This document shows positions 11,675-21,786 of a DNA stretch of 64,000 nucleotides, in pieces. The stretch lies in NCBI GenBank assembly GCA_900660155.1, contig CABFPE010000423.1:113178-177177 (forward strand), written 5' to 3'. Position 1 is the stretch's first letter. The number at the start of each line of letters is the position of its first letter. Position numbers and translations under genes: made by a program. This DNA comes from Hofstenia miamia. Taxonomy: Eukaryota; Xenacoelomorpha; Acoela; Hofsteniidae. Under the pieces are notes generated by a model. It saw only the letters and a list, made by a program, of their open reading frames with translations, was not told where the DNA came from and searched no databases.

Positions 11675-12667
11675 TTATCCATTTTCAAAATTTTGTAAAT
11701 TACAAGCATAACAGAGTGTCTTCAAATATTTTGGTTTATCAAAATGGTCCAGAAATGATCTAGCAGTTAACTTATCAGTATTTGAATCATTTACATGATT
11801 GGGCATAGGAATTGAACACACTTCACATTTATTTTGATTAACAGAGCTAGAGTGTTTGGAACCGATATTCACGATATTCGAAAGCGTAGAAATGTAGCCA
11901 GATTGCAACCCCCTCACAAAATTCTCGGTTACAGCATACGTTGAAATGCTGTCATTCAATAAAGAATATATAGGAGCAGGTGTCTTGGAAAAATAATTGT
12001 AAAGACCGATTTCTTTGTCTGTAAAGTCTTTTAGTGGCTTAAGTATTGGAAAAAGTTTATTGTCGTTAAATTTTGCTGTGAACCCAAATCCATCACCACG
12101 ACCTGTTATTACATCAGATAGACCATTTATTGCAATTGAATTCGAGGTCCATCCAATCATACAGTAGTCAAAATTACCAGAAGCCGCAAAGTTGCATAAT
12201 GTTTTCAACATTATTTCCCGCTTTAAGTAACGATTATAATGAAAAGTAGCAATGGGCTGAATGCAGGAGAATGTAAATCCGAGTGATGTAACGTTTGACT
12301 GAAGACTCTCTATAGTTTGAGAATTTTCATCGAGATCTTCAAAACAAATGTAGACAAAATGACAAATAAATTCCAATTTTTTTCTTTTGCCAATTCTGGA
12401 AAGCATTGTACTTAACAAATGCAGCAGAGCAGTAGATGATGATCCAGCATTATATCCTACCGCAACCTTTGACTTATACTTAACATCATTTGCTTTTCCA
12501 ATAGATGCAGCAAATTTATGCCGACAGTGAATGAGGAAACATTCAACGCAATGACCGCCCTGTTGATGCACTTTTATAACGGAAGCTTCTCCACATTTCT
12601 TACACTTCTGGTCATCAAATGTTTGAATTCTTTTATCAACACTAGAGCAACTACAATCGTCGCACAT
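11675..12667 (-). CDS. CTU2: Cytoplasmic tRNA 2-thiolation protein 2 (CTU2/NCS2) homologue
   Basis: This is an uninterrupted 330-residue ORF. CTU2 partners CTU1 (NCS6) in the cytosol to 2-thiolate the wobble uridine of tRNA-Lys, -Glu and -Gln, using sulfur relayed by URM1. The N-terminus has paired zinc ligands (QKCKKCGE about residues 17-24, HCVECF about 40-45) and an HKFAASIGK segment typical of the family. A degenerate PP-loop follows (VGYNAGSSSTALLHLL). Then come GWTSNSIAINGLSDVITGRG and ILKPLKDFTDKEIGLYN, matching the conserved CTU2 core, and finally C-terminal pairs CEVC and CYAC. The PP-loop is degenerate, as is usual for CTU2. It is shorter than the vertebrate protein but has all landmarks. 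No intron is needed, so it may be a single-exon gene or an intact retrocopy. It is the only convincing host gene in the window. Confidence 0.88.
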   Translation of the reverse strand: MCDDCSCSSVDKRIQTFDDQKCKKCGEASVIKVHQQGGHCVECFLIHCRHKFAASIGKANDVKYKSKVAVGYNAGSSSTALLHLLSTMLSRIGKRKKLEFICHFVYICFEDLDENSQTIESLQSNVTSLGFTFSCIQPIATFHYNRYLKREIMLKTLCNFAASGNFDYCMIGWTSNSIAINGLSDVITGRGDGFGFTAKFNDNKLFPILKPLKDFTDKEIGLYNYFSKTPAPIYSLLNDSISTYAVTENFVRGLQSGYISTLSNIVNIGSKHSSSVNQNKCEVCSIPMPNHVNDSNTDKLTARSFLDHFDKPKYLKTLCYACNLQNFENG

Positions 12668-13304
12668 TAACTAAATCACACGATAAGTGAAATTGTATAC
12701 CACAAACTAGTTAAGAAGTTAATATGAAAAGAAATAAAATAGTCCAATCTAAAAAACTTAGCAAATATATTGCAGTAATTAAAAGATACACATTCGTTTT
12801 ACAATTATATACAATAATACTTTATGTGTACTGAAGTATACAAACAGTATATTATTCTAATAAATTGAAAATCGGATGAGAACGTGTGGATTAAATCTTG
12901 CAGTTAGTCAAAAAACATTTACAAAAGTAAATAAAAAATTTCAACTTCCAGAAAAGTTCAAGAAAGCCATACCATGCTCAATACTAATCCGATCGCGCTT
13001 AGATCATTTGTGCAGTCTATTTTAGACTATCAACTTACAGTTTTTTTTTAAATGGGATATGTCACATATACATGTAAATTAAGGTTATGATTTAAAAAAA
13101 TGTTTTTTGATACAGTGTACAAATGATAAATTTTTATTTGTACACAACGGAATGTTTATAACTCTGCTTACTTTGAAAATAAGTCCTTCACCAAACGACA
13201 TAATAACGGCAAAAATAGTTATGTTATAAAAAAGCTTTTTTCAATTTTTCAATTCCAGCAAAACATTTCAATTTGGATGCAAGTACAAACATGAATTAAC
13301 ATGT
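12668..13304. other. Upstream flank of CTU2, no gene seen
   Basis: This is AT-rich sequence between the CTU2 start codon and the left end of the mariner derivative. Any CTU2 promoter would lie here, but I see no motif that I can call with confidence. Confidence 0.5.
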
Positions 13305-13306
13305 AC

Positions 13307-13840
13307 AGGGTGTCCTTAAAGACTTTAGACAATTCTAGGAATTCATTAATATTATAACTGAAGTTGAAGATCTCTAAAATGTTTAAATAATATCAAGTAT
13401 ATATGCAAGTTTTTATTCCAAACGTTAATATATTTCTATGTGAGCCACATTTGTAGCACGGAGGACATCTAAACGATATCCACGTCCTTCTTAACATTTC
13501 TTCATCAATGGTATTCACAGCAGCAGTTATTCTCTCCTTAAGGTCAGTGATATCCTTTACTTTGGTGCTGTCAAGCAACATCCTTCACGTAACCCCACAA
13601 ACAATTCAAATGGTGTTGTATCAGAGAAACGAGGAGGCCACCTCCTCCAATCCAGCGGGCAAGAAATTTTTTATCCAAAAATTCACTAACTTTTAATCCC
13701 CAATGAGGCGGTGTTCCATCTTGCTGAAAGAGGATATATGGCTGTTTACTCGATATTGTTTAAATATTTCGGAGATTTCTAACTTTATTTGTAATATTAA
13801 TGAATTTTTAAAATTGTCTAAAGACTTTATGGAATCCCTG
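13307..13840 (-). mobile_element. Tc1/mariner deletion derivative with TA target duplication
   Basis: The ends are inverted repeats of roughly 50 bases: CAGGGTGTCCTTAAAGAC at the left against the reverse complement of GTCTAAAGACTTTATGG...CCCTG at the right. TA occurs on both sides (13305-13306 and 13841-13842). The minus strand encodes the end of a mariner-type transposase: QQDGTPPHWG, ARWIGGGG-like and LWGYVKD blocks, then DLKERITAAVNTIDEEMLRRTW (split here only by frameshifts). The N-terminal and central catalytic parts are missing, so this is an internally deleted non-autonomous copy. Confidence 0.85.
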
Positions 13841-14131
13841 TAGTTAGAAAAAATTCATTCAAATCGGTACCAATTAGATTAAAACCAGAAATACCACTTT
13901 TCAAAGAAATTTCGGAATATTTTCAGTTAGGTTGAACATCACTGCAGATACCATAAACCTTAAATATGCAATAACAAGGACCCAAGTCAGCAACTTCTCT
14001 AATATAAAACGCATCTTTTGTCTACTTACAATGCATATACAACTCAGCAAAGTTTGATGCAAATTCTTTCTAGCCAGGGTTGGAAAAAAACATTTTTATT
14101 AATAAAAATCTTTTAAGCGTTTTTTCTATTA

Positions 14132-15240
14132 GCATGACCCAAAAGTAATGTCAGTATGCGCGCGCACACACACACACGTGCGCCGCTAAAAATTGGAGGG
14201 TGAAAATATTAGCTACACGTCTTATTTCATATTGTGAGCGAAGTTCTAAGATCACAGTTCATTTAATAATACTCACTGCTACTATTTATACATTTCATTT
14301 TAGTGCAAATATGCTGTAGTCAAAATCTGCTGAACGTTTCTATATCTACACGGAGATGAAGAAAGGTGTTGTCGCAAATGGTATCTATGAAAAGTTGTTG
14401 AAACACCAACTACGCGTACAATATATTGTTGGTGCCAAGAATTTAATGACAGTACAAGAACAAGCTTCAGTGATGCACCAAGAAGTGCTCGTCCTTCACT
14501 ACGGTGACTCAATGATCCGCAAGCCAAAGATTACATCGATAATGAATTTTTGATGAACGTTCTCAGGAAGACAAATGATTACTGAGGACGAAACATGGGT
14601 TACCTTTTCGCCTCAGCCTTGTAGAAGTGATACGAAAGTTTGGCATACGAAAGGCACTCCTCGACCGAAGGTTTCAAGAATTCAGCAAACTGCTAAGAAA
14701 CCCCCATTCTTTTGGCATTTTCAGAAGATGGTAAGTTTTGCTTAAAAGATACTGCACCTGGGGAGACAGCAGACGCAAAATATTACTGCGATTTCGTGCA
14801 TACCACACTTGACAAGTTCCGCCGAGAAAGAGAACCAAAACGAGTGCCAATCTCCAAGATGCAGTGGTGGCATGACAATGACCGCGCTCATATTACGATT
14901 AAGACCTCTGAGTTTTTTTAAAAACATCACTTAGAGCGCATCAAACAATCACCTTACTCTCCAGATTTTAATCAGTGCGACAGGTGGCTCAACAAAGCAA
15001 TGAAAAAAAGAAATAAAAAAGGTTAATTACAATGATGCCGACGAGGTTGTGGAGGTCTGCCGACGATTCTGTAATTAACTTTCATATGACCGTCTAAAAG
15101 ACGAATTTTTAAAATTTAAAAAACACTGTTTGCATGTCATTGAGTGAGGTGGTGTCTGGACTAATAAATAAATGTTTTAGTTTAAATAAATCATTGTTTA
15201 CCTTTTTTCACAACTGGTTGACATTACTTTTGGGTCATGC
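14132..15240 (+). mobile_element. mariner transposon, full length but decayed
   Basis: Perfect 22-base inverted termini begin GCATGACCCAAAAGTAATG (14132-14153, 15219-15240), and TA flanks both sides (14130-14131, 15241-15242). At 1,109 bases the length is ordinary for mariner. The plus strand encodes a decayed transposase. It has a helix-turn-helix region, TEDETWV (first catalytic Asp, about 14576-14600), HDNDRAH (second Asp, about 14870-14890) and YSPDFNQCDRW (third Asp, about 14955-14990). There are 34 residues between the second and third Asp, giving the D,D34D signature. At least two frameshifts and a TAA codon before KHHLERIK make it inactive. Confidence 0.9.
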
Positions 15241-15310
15241 TAGTATTAAACACAGTGTTTTAAAACACCTGAGAAATTAATAAGAAAAAAACTAGTTTAC
15301 ATGAAATGCT

Positions 15311-15523
15311 TTATTTCTTCTTCATGACTGTTTGGACAAAGATCAATTTTTGAAATCCTTCATGCGAAAGGCGGTTTCGCAGCTTCGTCTGAGTGAGTCC
15401 CATAACCCTGAAGCCTCTTTTTAAGGAATAAGCTGCGGCGGCGATGTAATTCACCACTCGCTTGATATGTTTAAAAAAATTACAACTATTTCTATTATAA
15501 AAAACACTTTTTAAAAACATCAA
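15311..15523 (-). pseudogene. hAT transposase C-terminal dimerisation fragment
   Basis: The minus-strand frame contains KLRNRLSHEGFQKLIFV, which matches the conserved hAT dimerisation tail (typically ..RNRLs.e.v..l.fl). It lies inside the hAT element's terminal repeats and just before its left-reading end, which is where the transposase 3' end would be. Only about the last 70 residues remain. The family is probably a BED-finger hAT, but that is inference. Confidence 0.6.
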
Positions 15524-15573
15524 TAAACAGGTGTTTTAAAACGGGTTTTTAATTTTCCAACCCTGTTTCTAGC

Positions 15574-16890
15574 AAGAAAATTCAAATTTAAGTATTTTAA
15601 CTTTTTGGAATTCTGCTATAGATAACTCCTCCAGAAGTGTTCTCCTTTCGGCGATTTGATTTTTTCTGGGAATGTCAATATGTGAAGGCTCAACACTCCA
15701 GTGAGTAGATGTTTTCTTAGCTTTACCACTTTTGGTTTTGGCGAGCCCCTCCCTAAATACGGTCAGGCTGATACCTCGGATCCCTAAAACAAGCATCCTG
15801 CCAATCTTTGGCTATGAAAGTAACTGCTGACAGAAGCATTTGGCGACAATCAGGAATTAGAAAGAAACCGATGATTGCATAGATTGTCATGGAGTGCCTA
15901 GTGCAAAGCAGGAAATTTACGTCACTTGAATTTTGGGCTATAGTGATGTTTACTAAGTGAATAAAAAATATTTTAGATAAAGACTCTACATAATTTACAA
16001 AAGAAATTTCCAACATTCGTTGGAAAAGGAAACAGCTGTTTAGTTATACCTCGATTGCAACAACAAATTGTTCTTTTCAATGTCTTTAATGAATGACTAG
16101 CCATGCTTTGGAATCCATGTAGTTTCATTGACGGACTAATCCAATACATATATTTCTTAGTATATAAACCAAAATATGGTGCTGGCAACCGATGTATTGC
16201 GGTTTCAGAAACACTTTCTTAATGACGTCATGCTGAAGCTGTTTGACAAAGCCATTGCGGCGGCTTATGTTGACGCTGGTATTATCCCAAATAACCATAA
16301 CTTATCCAAAATCTTTTTCAAGGAATGAGAAGAATCAGTCATGTCACTAAAAGAGTTATCAGATTTAGCACATGTATCAGCATGGGATTCAAATGATGTT
16401 TGTGCATACTTTTCGTTTGCTTGGAAGCATAGAGACTTTTGTCTAACGTTTCTATTTCTACCTGAAGTTTATAGTTGTTTATCGTTTGCATATAACCACC
16501 ATCCAGCTGTGTAGGTTAGATCAAAAAAGCTGTAAAGTTGTTTTGAAATTTCTTACTCGGTTTCATCTTGTAACTTGTCAACTGATCAGTTGGGAAGTTG
16601 AGTCATTTACTTATAATAGTATTTCAAGTGACTCGGAAAGTCAAACTTTTTCCAAATTTGTTGAATGTTTTTCAATATCAAAGTAATTCTTTCTGATTGA
16701 GACTACTTTCTACCGAGAAAATATAAAACATCAAATGTAACGGAATGTAACATTGATGCATAATACTTTTCCTTATAATGCATTTTGCTGATGAGAAAGC
16801 CTTGTAAATAAAAGTATTTTATTAGTCCGGTGTTCCTTCCTTTGTAATTCATGAAACCTCCTCCACGCTTTCTATCCATTTAAAGCATCT
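15574..16890. other. Unassigned sequence between hAT element and LINE
   Basis: Base composition is normal for the left part of the window and several short ORFs occur on the minus strand (15569-16188), but none has recognisable domains. It may hold an old degraded repeat. I see no terminal repeats or RNA gene. Confidence 0.4.
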
Positions 16891-16899
16891 TTACTCCTT

Positions 16900-18331
16900 C
16901 ATTTGCTCCACTAAGCCCTATCCTGCCTGTTGGAAGACATCTTGGATTTCTCCGCTGTTAAAATCTAATCAGCTTCCCTCCTCGCAGGTCACGTCCTACC
17001 GCCCAATAGCTATTCTATCTCGACTGTCTATCATCTTTGAACGCCTTGTTTTTCGTTATGTATTCCCAAAAATTCGTCACCTCATCTCTTCCTCTCAGCA
17101 TGGCAACCTTCCTGGTCGCTCTACGATTACTAACCTGCTCACTCTGATCGAAAACTGCTACTTTCACTCTGATAGTAATGATCCTGGTTGTATTATCTTT
17201 CTTGACATCTCAAAAGCGTTTGATCGTCTCCCTCATTCCATTCTGCTTGACAAGTTACGTTTATTTGGTTTTGATGTGGATTTCATCGAACTGTTCCAGT
17301 CCTACCTGACTAATCGCCACCAGTGTGTCAAAATCAACTCGTCTATCTCTTCTCCTGTCCCCGTTACTAGTGGTGCCCCTCAAGGCTCAGTGTTTGCTGT
17401 TCTTTTCTTCCTCGTTGCCATTAACGACCTCCCTCATTCTGTTCTCAACTCGTCTTGCCTGTTGTATGTCGATGACACTGCGATTTTTGATTTTGGTTGG
17501 TCTTTTGCGTCGAACATTTTTTCTGATCTTGAGCACTTGTCTACTTGGTCCTCTGTCAACCATCTCGATTTTAGCACTACCAAGACATGTGGTATTTCCT
17601 TTTCTGTGGCTCCCCCTTCTGATTTGCCTCTACCTGTGAACTTTGCGCCTCATCACACTCATCTTGGAGTTCAACTTGCTGCAAACTTAAATTGGACTGG
17701 ACATGTGTCTTTGCGTCTCCGCAAAGCTAATTCCTCGCTATTTGCCCTTTTCCGTAATGTTCCTTTTAATACCTCGTCCGCTGTGAAACTCTCTTTGTTC
17801 AAGTCCATTCCTCGCGCCATTCTTCTCTACGCGTCTCCTTGTTGGTGGCCTTCTCGTGCTTTGTTCCACTCCATGGAACGTTTCCAGAAACGCGCTTTCA
17901 AATGGATTTCCTCTTTGGACTATAAAGACGCTCTGCTGAAATTCTCCACTCTCCCGCTGTCACTCTACTTCCATGCCTGTGATCTCCTTCTGTTCAATCG
18001 ACTACTGACTCGCAAATTGGATCTTGATCCTTTTGATTTCATTAAGTTCTCTAATTCCTGCTGCACTCGCTCTGATGATGTTGTCACCTTCTCCATTCGC
18101 CGTACAAAGAAACATCGCACCCTTCACTCGTTTTTCAATCGTGCTTGTACTGCTGCTAATTACATCTTGACTCGCAACCCTCCATCAGCGATTGATTTCT
18201 TTTCCCCGCCACCGAGCTTCAAGAAATCTTTGATGGCTTTCCTCTTTGCTGAGCCCTTCTCCAACTTCGCCTACTCTTCCATTTGCTCCTATTTCATCTC
18301 CTGTGACTGTCCTCGCTGTCGTAAAACTTGA
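16900..18331 (+). CDS. Non-LTR retrotransposon reverse transcriptase, 5'-truncated but open frame
   Basis: One frame stays open from about 16900 to the TGA at 18329-18331 (about 475 codons). It covers the RT fingers (SYRPIAILSRLSIIFERL), HGNLPGRSTITNLL, the A motif LDISKAFDRLPHSIL, the B motif SGAPQGSVFAVLFFLVAIND, and catalytic YVDD in LLYVDDTAIF (about 17464-17493). A C-terminal domain ends in cysteine-rich CSYFISCDCPRCRKT. No endonuclease lies upstream, so the insertion is 5'-truncated. The 3' flank is T-rich and ends in a (TTA)n run near 18358. The ORF is C-rich with ordinary CpG content, unlike the decayed LINEs nearby, so it may be a fairly recent insertion. Related copy: 10336-10660. 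Clade placement (Jockey/CR1 group) is uncertain. Confidence 0.75.
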
Positions 18332-18680
18332 CTTGTTTTTATTTTTTTTGTTGTGTATTATTATTATTATATTTGACCAAAACAATCGAATTATTGTGAT
18401 TATGCCTTTTTATTGGAAAATAATACTGGTAATTTATCATATTGGATAACAACAATACTTGCAACTATTTTATATGAGTGTATATGCATAATTGCGTTCC
18501 TAATGCTAGCATTCAAAACAAGTAAAGTAAATAAATTTCGAAACGTTGAGAAATAAACTATATTACCTTACTACAAATTTATCTACAGTAAATTAAAAAT
18601 ACACAAATCAATGATTCCTACACTTTTGAAAAGAATCTTTTGAAGTTTTGTCGGATATCCTCAATGTCGGATGTATAGAT

Positions 18681-19022
18681 CAGGGCTTTGGAAAATTTGG
18701 AAAACTTTGGCTTGGAAATTTCAGAACTTGAAAACTGAAATATTTTTCATAATATATTGATTAAAAATTTTGGAAAGTTTGGAAATTTAAAACTTAAAAT
18801 TGTTTAAAAATATATCGATTAAAAATAATACATATATTAAAGCTTGCAAGTTTTTAATCGATATTAATCCATTTAATGTTTGCAAACTTTCATAAATTTT
18901 TTAATCGATACATTATGAAACTATTTTTAGTTTTCAAATTCCCACATTTTAAACGATATATTATAAAACAATTTAATGCTTAAAGTTTCCAAATTCGCAA
19001 AACAAACTTTTCCCAATCCCTC
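18681..19022. repeat. Foldback-type element with long imperfect inverted arms
   Basis: The left arm starts CAGGGCTTTGGAAAATTTGG and the right arm ends in the near complement (...CTTTTCCCAATCCCTC). ATCGATTAAAAA-type segments in the left half are mirrored by TTTTTAATCGAT in the right half, so the whole can fold into a long hairpin. It resembles a hAT-type MITE, but no clean 8-bp duplication was seen. Confidence 0.5.
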
Positions 19023-19039
19023 AAAATGTTCAAGCACCC

Positions 19040-20107
19040 CAGGAAACCTCAGGAGAATCTAAAACAGATAGCTGAGGAGATACTTCGCGATTTTCACAGA
19101 ACCATCCAGGAAGTTGATTTTTTTGAGCTATTCATCCATTATTCAAATCATTGACGAATCATTTGAATTTTCTCAGCTCACGAATTATTAGGCAATGAGA
19201 TACACGATCAAACGTCTTGCTAAGGTCCAGAGCGAGGATCCTAACATATTCAAAACCTCTTTTTTTTGATAATTTTACATGAATTTAACAATCTGATGAA
19301 AGCATCCTGTGTACAATAGTTTTTCCGGAATCCAAACTGATTTTTCTTAAGAAAAAGATTATAGCTATTAGAAATAAAAACATCATATATCAATCATTCA
19401 AAATTTCGAAATCGACTGAAATCAGACGAAGATCGTCTTGCGATGAAACCTTACCTTTTTGGTGGGTTCAATACCAAGTTAATTTATATGCTACCACCAG
19501 TCTTTAGTACTATGAGAATCAATACGTTTCGTCGAAATGCTTTGTTGAATTTCTTTTGAAGGTAATTTGGCTTTGTAGCTTTGACGTCTTCGCTGGGCGA
19601 GATAAATCGTTCGCATCAAAAATTTTACATGGAGTGTTGACAATTTGACTTTGTTAAGGGGCAACATTCGTTGTAAACCGAATAGATAATTATTATGAGG
19701 GCTTCCATCATTTTATCAGGGTCAATTATTTCAAGAATATGCTCAAAATTAAAATTATCCAAAACATTATTCAGAGCCATTTTATTGCAGCAATTGTGAT
19801 CATGGAAATGAATGTAGCAATGAGTTATTTTAGCAGGAACTTTAGGAATAGCTAGAAGTCCTATATGGTCACTATCCACACTGGATTTAAGAGTTTGTGT
19901 AAATGCCAGAAAGACTATCAACACTATCCGAGATGTGACTATAATAATTAATAACTGCGAAAATGTGCGTGTTAGAAGCATGAAAAGTAAAAACCACAAA
20001 ATTTCAATCTTATGACAGCCTTCTAGAAATATTTGTTCAACATGCATATGCGACTGGTAATAAACACAAATTTCTCCTCCTCGTGATTTATCAGAATTTA
20101 AAATCAA
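19040..20107 (-). pseudogene. Minus-strand LINE remnant (endonuclease and start of RT)
   Basis: Reading the minus strand, the frame from 20107 carries endonuclease-like blocks, including SRGGEICVYY and VDSDHIGLLAIPK (the SDH of the AP-endonuclease family), and ends near NECCPLTK, a typical endonuclease-RT linker. Further left the minus strand encodes NQFGFRKNYCTQDAF (RT fingers, about 19290-19350) and LDLSKTFDRVSH (RT motif A, about 19205-19245). These occur in different frames, so the copy is old and broken. The position is co-linear with a normal LINE ORF2. Confidence 0.6.
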
Positions 20108-20149
20108 AACACTATACTAATCAAACAATAGCTTTAAACGAAGATAGAA

Positions 20150-21200
20150 TGTAACTGGAAGAGGATTGAGAATATCAAAAACCTGCATTTCTCCTGCTAG
20201 CAAAACCAGAGAGCCATTAATACTTTAACGATTTGAATTGTGGTTCTATCTGTGTTAAACAAAACAGCAAGAATTAATTGTTCAACTTGTCTGAAAAAAT
20301 CAGGAGTTTAGCTCTAAACACTATACGTAGCATGCAAGAATTGAATTAAAATGAAAGCCTATGAAATTAATTGGCAATAATGAAACATCCTCGGATTTCT
20401 ACTGCAGGTCAAGCAGTACTTATTGACTTCATTGCTGCAGCTTCAAAATCGAGAGAGGACGATTTCGGCTTGCAATTTAATTGCAATTGTGTACTTGTTG
20501 ACTTAAAGTTATGCATCATAACAAATATGTGTCGTCAAAAAAATAAGAGGAAGCATTTTCCCTATTATAACGTTTTAAAAGTACCATCACCGAAGAAATC
20601 ATTTTAAGATCAGAGAGTTCGTAATTGCTCCTACGAAGCAAATGCAAGTATTCACTCAAAAGAAATTTTTAAAATTCTTTCCCATTCGTGGTGATAAGTA
20701 ATTCTTGAGGCTAAATGTTGACGTTCGCGCAAGTGAGAAACATAGAACTTACGATTGAGCTAAGAACTGAAGCTTCTTTATCTGATAACTAAGAAATAGG
20801 CTTGTTAATGCATTCAGTGGTGTGTCAAATATGAAGCTTTAAAAGGTTCTTTAAAGGAATTTTTTAAGGATCGCAATTTCAGAAGAATTTACATAATGAT
20901 TATGTTAGCTCTAAACGATGACAGGTATATTCTAGACCTAGTAAGCATCAAATCTGCCCTACTTTACGCTTAACTATATTAACTTAAAAAATTTTATGCA
21001 GCTTACTTGTTACAAAAACATCAACATTTCCATCATATTCAACAATCCAAATTAATGCTATCTACACAAAATGAATCATGTTATTGGACCCCAATTTTTT
21101 ACTTGTGTAGATTGGGTCTACAGGTCGGGAAGGTTTTTAATGTCGAATTTTTAATGTCGTCTCTTAGAAACTTTGGCTGTTCATTAACGTTGTAAATTTA
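20150..21200. other. No recognisable gene
   Basis: This stretch has a 78-codon plus-strand ORF at 20371-20607 with no recognisable domain and no supporting context. I see nothing else that I can name. Confidence 0.4.
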
Positions 21201-21224
21201 ATTTATTAAATATATTTAACTTAG

Positions 21225-21540
21225 GTTAGGAGTTTGGTTTATTACGTAATGAAAAAATAGGATTTGAGGTTAGGGTTTTGATCTATAAATAATACAGACA
21301 TAAGGTTTTGGGTTATGGTTTATGTTTAGGAAAATGTATTTGATGTTTGGGTTTGGGGGATAGGTTTACAAAATAATAATGAAATAAGCTATTGGGTTAG
21401 GGCTTATGTCTGTTAATGATGAGTAAATAGGGCTTTGGGTTAAGGTTTAGGTTAAAAACATCCATTTGTGATTTTGGTTTAGTGTCTCAGTTTATATAAT
21501 AATAAAGAAATAAGGTTTTGAGTTAGGTTTAGGAAGTCAT
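21225..21540 (+). repeat. G/T-rich degenerate GGGTTAGG-like tract
   Basis: Repeated but irregular runs such as GGTTAGGGTTT, TTTGGGTTAAGG, TTGGGTTAGGG and GAGTTAGGTTTAGG occur here, in loose units that also contain ATAATAATxAAATAAG. The core resembles the TTAGGG telomere repeat in a decayed, strand-asymmetric form. It could be an interstitial telomere-like or satellite tract. No exact array is present. Confidence 0.45.
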
Positions 21541-21786
21541 TTCCAACAATATCAATTAAAAATGACATTAAAAATATTACATTAATTGTCAATTACAATA
21601 AAAAATTACGAAATTATAAAGCACGTCAAAAAACTACAATATTTAAAAATGATATTAAAAAATTAGGACACTAAAAATACAACATATCAAAGTGTGCAAC
21701 CAGGGTTTTCGAGTACTCTGAATGTTAAGAACTCAAACTCGAATAAGCTCGCAAAACTTGATCGTAAAAACTTGGAAGAGAAAAAT

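Larger units (their letters stand above)
14075..15565 (-). mobile_element. hAT element with 8-bp target duplication, interrupted by a mariner
   Basis: The terminal inverted repeats are CAGGGTTGGAAAA (14075-14087) and TTTTCCAACCCTG (15553-15565), a perfect 13-base match. They are flanked by the direct 8-bp duplication TTTCTAGC at 14067-14074 and 15566-15573. Eight-base duplications with CAGGG-type ends are characteristic of hAT transposons. Without the nested mariner (14132-15240) the element is only about 380 bases and retains a transposase C-terminal fragment on the minus strand. Confidence 0.9.
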
